Positions 62,472 to 64,000 of a stretch of DNA of 64,000 nucleotides are shown here, in pieces. Each line of letters begins with the position of its first letter. Position 1 is the first letter of the stretch. A model generated the notes under the pieces. That model was given only the letters and a program-made list of their open reading frames with translations, was not told the DNA's origin and ran no database searches. Source of the stretch: Temperatibacter marinus (GTDB lineage: Bacteria; Pseudomonadota; Alphaproteobacteria; Sphingomonadales; Kordiimonadaceae); assembly GCF_031598375.1 (NCBI RefSeq), contig NZ_CP123872.1, positions 310,001-374,000 of the forward strand, given 5' to 3'. The position numbers and the translations under genes are program-made.

Positions 62472-63575
62472 CTAGACAAGCTGGGTTAACATTTCCCGAT
62501 CAAAGGTCTTGAGATCCTCTTCGAGGCCATCTCGAACCATATTTGCCCATTCAGGATTTGCAATAAGGGCTCTTCCAACAGCGACCAAATCAAATTCTGT
62601 ATTATCCATTCGTTGAACAAGAGTGGAAATATCCTGTGGAGGTGCGGATCCATCCGCCTTCGGGTTGAAGGCTGTCAAAAAGTCACTATCAAGACCAACG
62701 CTGCCGACTGTTATTGTCGGAATTCCTGTCAACTTTTGCGTCCAGCCGGCCAAGTTTAAATCGCTCCCTTCAAATTCAGGCTCCCAGAAACGGCGTGTAG
62801 AGGCATGGAAGATATCCACACCTGCATCGACAAGCGGTTCCAAGAATTGCGCTAATTCTTCTGGGTTTTTTGCTAGCTTTGCATCATAACTATGTTGCTT
62901 CCACTGAGAAAAACGGAAAATAATAGGAAATTCTGGACCGCATTTCTCTCGAATTCCTTTTATAATTTCGACTGCGAAACGACTTCTATTTTCCATAGAT
63001 CCGCCCCATTCATCTGTGCGAATATTGAGCTCTTCGCTAAAGAACTGATCTACTAAATACCCATGAGCACCGTGAATTTCAACGCCGTCAAAGCCTAAGG
63101 TCTTTGCCTGTATACCGCCTTCAACAAATGCGTCGATACACTCTTGAATATCTTCAACTGACATTTCATGACATCTTTTCTTTCCAGGAGCGACAAGTCC
63201 TGAGGGGCCATATCCTGGCACTTCAGGATCGGGTTCACTACCAACCTTACGGATTGCGCCTACATGCCAAAGTTGAGGGGCAATTTTACCGCCTTCCGCA
63301 TGAACGGCCTCGACAACTTTTTTCCAGCCTGCCAATGCTTCTTTTCCATAAAAGAATGGAACATTTGGATACCCGCTTGCAGCAGGATGCCCAACGCAGG
63401 TACCTTCCGTGATAATCAGACCAACACCACCTGCCGCACGCTTGCGGTAATATTCTACATTAAGATCATTAGGCACATTTCCTGGTGAATAACTACGTGT
63501 CATCGGTGCCATTACTATGCGGTTGGCAAGCGTAAGCGTGCCCAGATCAAATGGGGTGAATAGGCTGTTTGTCAT
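62472..63575 (-). CDS. NADH:flavin oxidoreductase (old yellow enzyme family)
   Basis: A 367-residue FMN barrel of the old yellow enzyme family. LANRIVMAPMTRS at the start, the FDGVEIHGAHGYLVDQFFS substrate site, and DLVAVGRALIANPEW near the end are typical. It reduces activated double bonds. ATG 63575 is chosen as GGAGGG lies in front. No FeS domain follows, unlike 2,4-dienoyl-CoA reductase. Confidence 0.92.
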   Translation of the reverse strand: MTNSLFTPFDLGTLTLANRIVMAPMTRSYSPGNVPNDLNVEYYRKRAAGGVGLIITEGTCVGHPAASGYPNVPFFYGKEALAGWKKVVEAVHAEGGKIAPQLWHVGAIRKVGSEPDPEVPGYGPSGLVAPGKKRCHEMSVEDIQECIDAFVEGGIQAKTLGFDGVEIHGAHGYLVDQFFSEELNIRTDEWGGSMENRSRFAVEIIKGIREKCGPEFPIIFRFSQWKQHSYDAKLAKNPEELAQFLEPLVDAGVDIFHASTRRFWEPEFEGSDLNLAGWTQKLTGIPTITVGSVGLDSDFLTAFNPKADGSAPPQDISTLVQRMDNTEFDLVAVGRALIANPEWANMVRDGLEEDLKTFDREMLTQLV

Positions 63576-63648
63576 ATATCCCTCCAAGACAAGTTGAAGT
63601 CACTATATGGGCGCTAAAATAGAATCTTCAACAGGCAATGATAATTTA

Positions 63649-64000
63649 TTACACAATCGACCAGGTCATTGGTGTGTCCATACCCAAAGGCAGGGGAATG
63701 ATTGTCTCTCCTGCCATCGCTAAAGGCTTTATATTTTCTGCAGTTTTTTCGATGGTAAACGTGCCTTGAGCTTTAGGAAGGTCGTAATAAGTCTGACCAA
63801 TCTCGCAAAGGAATTTTCTAAAAACTTCCTGCCCCTGAGCTATGCTAAGGTCCACACCGGCCATTTCAAAAGCTTGCGCATACAACTGCGGCGCAATGCC
63901 CCCTGTATAACACCCAGCAGCACAGCCACACGGAGTTACTTTTTTAACATGAGGGGCGCTATCAGTGCCGGCGAAAAATTTCGTATTCTCCGGATCAGTT
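63649..64000 (-). CDS. pyrC: Dihydroorotase, C-terminal part
   Basis: The last 116 residues of a gene that enters from the right edge. KFFAGTDSAPHV holds the catalytic aspartate region of homodimeric dihydroorotase, and CGCAAGCYTGGIAPQLYAQAF is the segment after it. Dihydroorotase closes carbamoyl-aspartate in pyrimidine synthesis. The part seen ends normally at 63649. The N-terminal metal site is outside the window. Confidence 0.9.
   Translation of the reverse strand, partial: TDPENTKFFAGTDSAPHVKKVTPCGCAAGCYTGGIAPQLYAQAFEMAGVDLSIAQGQEVFRKFLCEIGQTYYDLPKAQGTFTIEKTAENIKPLAMAGETIIPLPLGMDTPMTWSIV

Noticed and set aside
1-64000. CRISPR array, prophage or integrase
   Set aside because: No regularly spaced repeats, phage structural genes or recombinase motifs were seen; the only mobile-element trace is the IS6-like fragment.

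Overview
The window looks like the chromosome of a free-living, probably marine alphaproteobacterium. The reasons are a complete ccmABCDEFGHI cytochrome c maturation operon, an IalB-family protein, a MipA-family porin, a TPR-sulfotransferase, a STAS-MlaE type lipid transporter and a large TonB-dependent receptor. Base composition is moderate by eye (not computed). No prophage, CRISPR array or integrase was seen. One tRNA and one eroded transposase fragment were seen.

Region 1 (1 to about 18.9 kb) is the most unusual part. It is a catabolic gene cluster organised around a LacI-family repressor (8985-10046). Seven copies of one sequence, with the perfect form TTGCATTCGAATGCAA, lie in front of its transcription units: a sodium symporter plus SnoaL-like gene facing a SnoaL-like plus amidohydrolase pair; an alpha/beta-hydrolase, MetE-like, HpcH-aldolase and SnoaL-like operon; a HisD-like dehydrogenase plus repressor operon; an SDR plus TRIC-channel operon; a TonB receptor; and an outer-membrane or periplasmic lipoprotein hydrolase. 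This reads as one regulon that binds, imports, hydrolyses, oxidises and cleaves a single compound. Its substrate cannot be read from the sequence and the enzyme combination matches no pathway I can name. The cluster ends beside an IS6-like transposase remnant and the 3' end of a tRNA-Val(GAC) gene. A TPR-sulfotransferase (13007-14863) and an orphan solute-binding protein (4522-5229) lie inside without an operator.

Region 2 (19.4-28.7 kb) is a surface or export locus. A type I secretion ATPase and adaptor are followed on the same strand by an ATP-grasp/low-molecular-weight phosphatase fusion, a polysaccharide deacetylase-like protein, a sulfotransferase and a glycosyltransferase. A TolC-like gene is divergent.

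Region 3 (28.7-47.8 kb) is mixed housekeeping and stress: alkylation repair (Ada-type regulator, Ogt, AlkA-like glycosylase), an Mla-like lipid ABC transporter with a PqiC-type lipoprotein, MmgE/PrpD, MipA, a nitroreductase resembling iodotyrosine deiodinase, a beta-lactamase-fold protein without its catalytic motifs, oligopeptidase B, an Xaa-Pro aminopeptidase, a Xre-RES toxin-antitoxin pair, OsmC, a BLUF photoreceptor and cardiolipin synthase.

Region 4 (47.9-54.8 kb) is the cytochrome c maturation operon with nearly every junction overlapping or within 15 bases. Region 5 (54.9-64 kb) carries Nudix, fasciclin, YciB, MFS, SpoU methyltransferase, IalB, nucleotide-sugar dehydrogenase, a 2-oxoglutarate oxygenase, an old yellow enzyme homologue and the C-terminal part of dihydroorotase running off the end.
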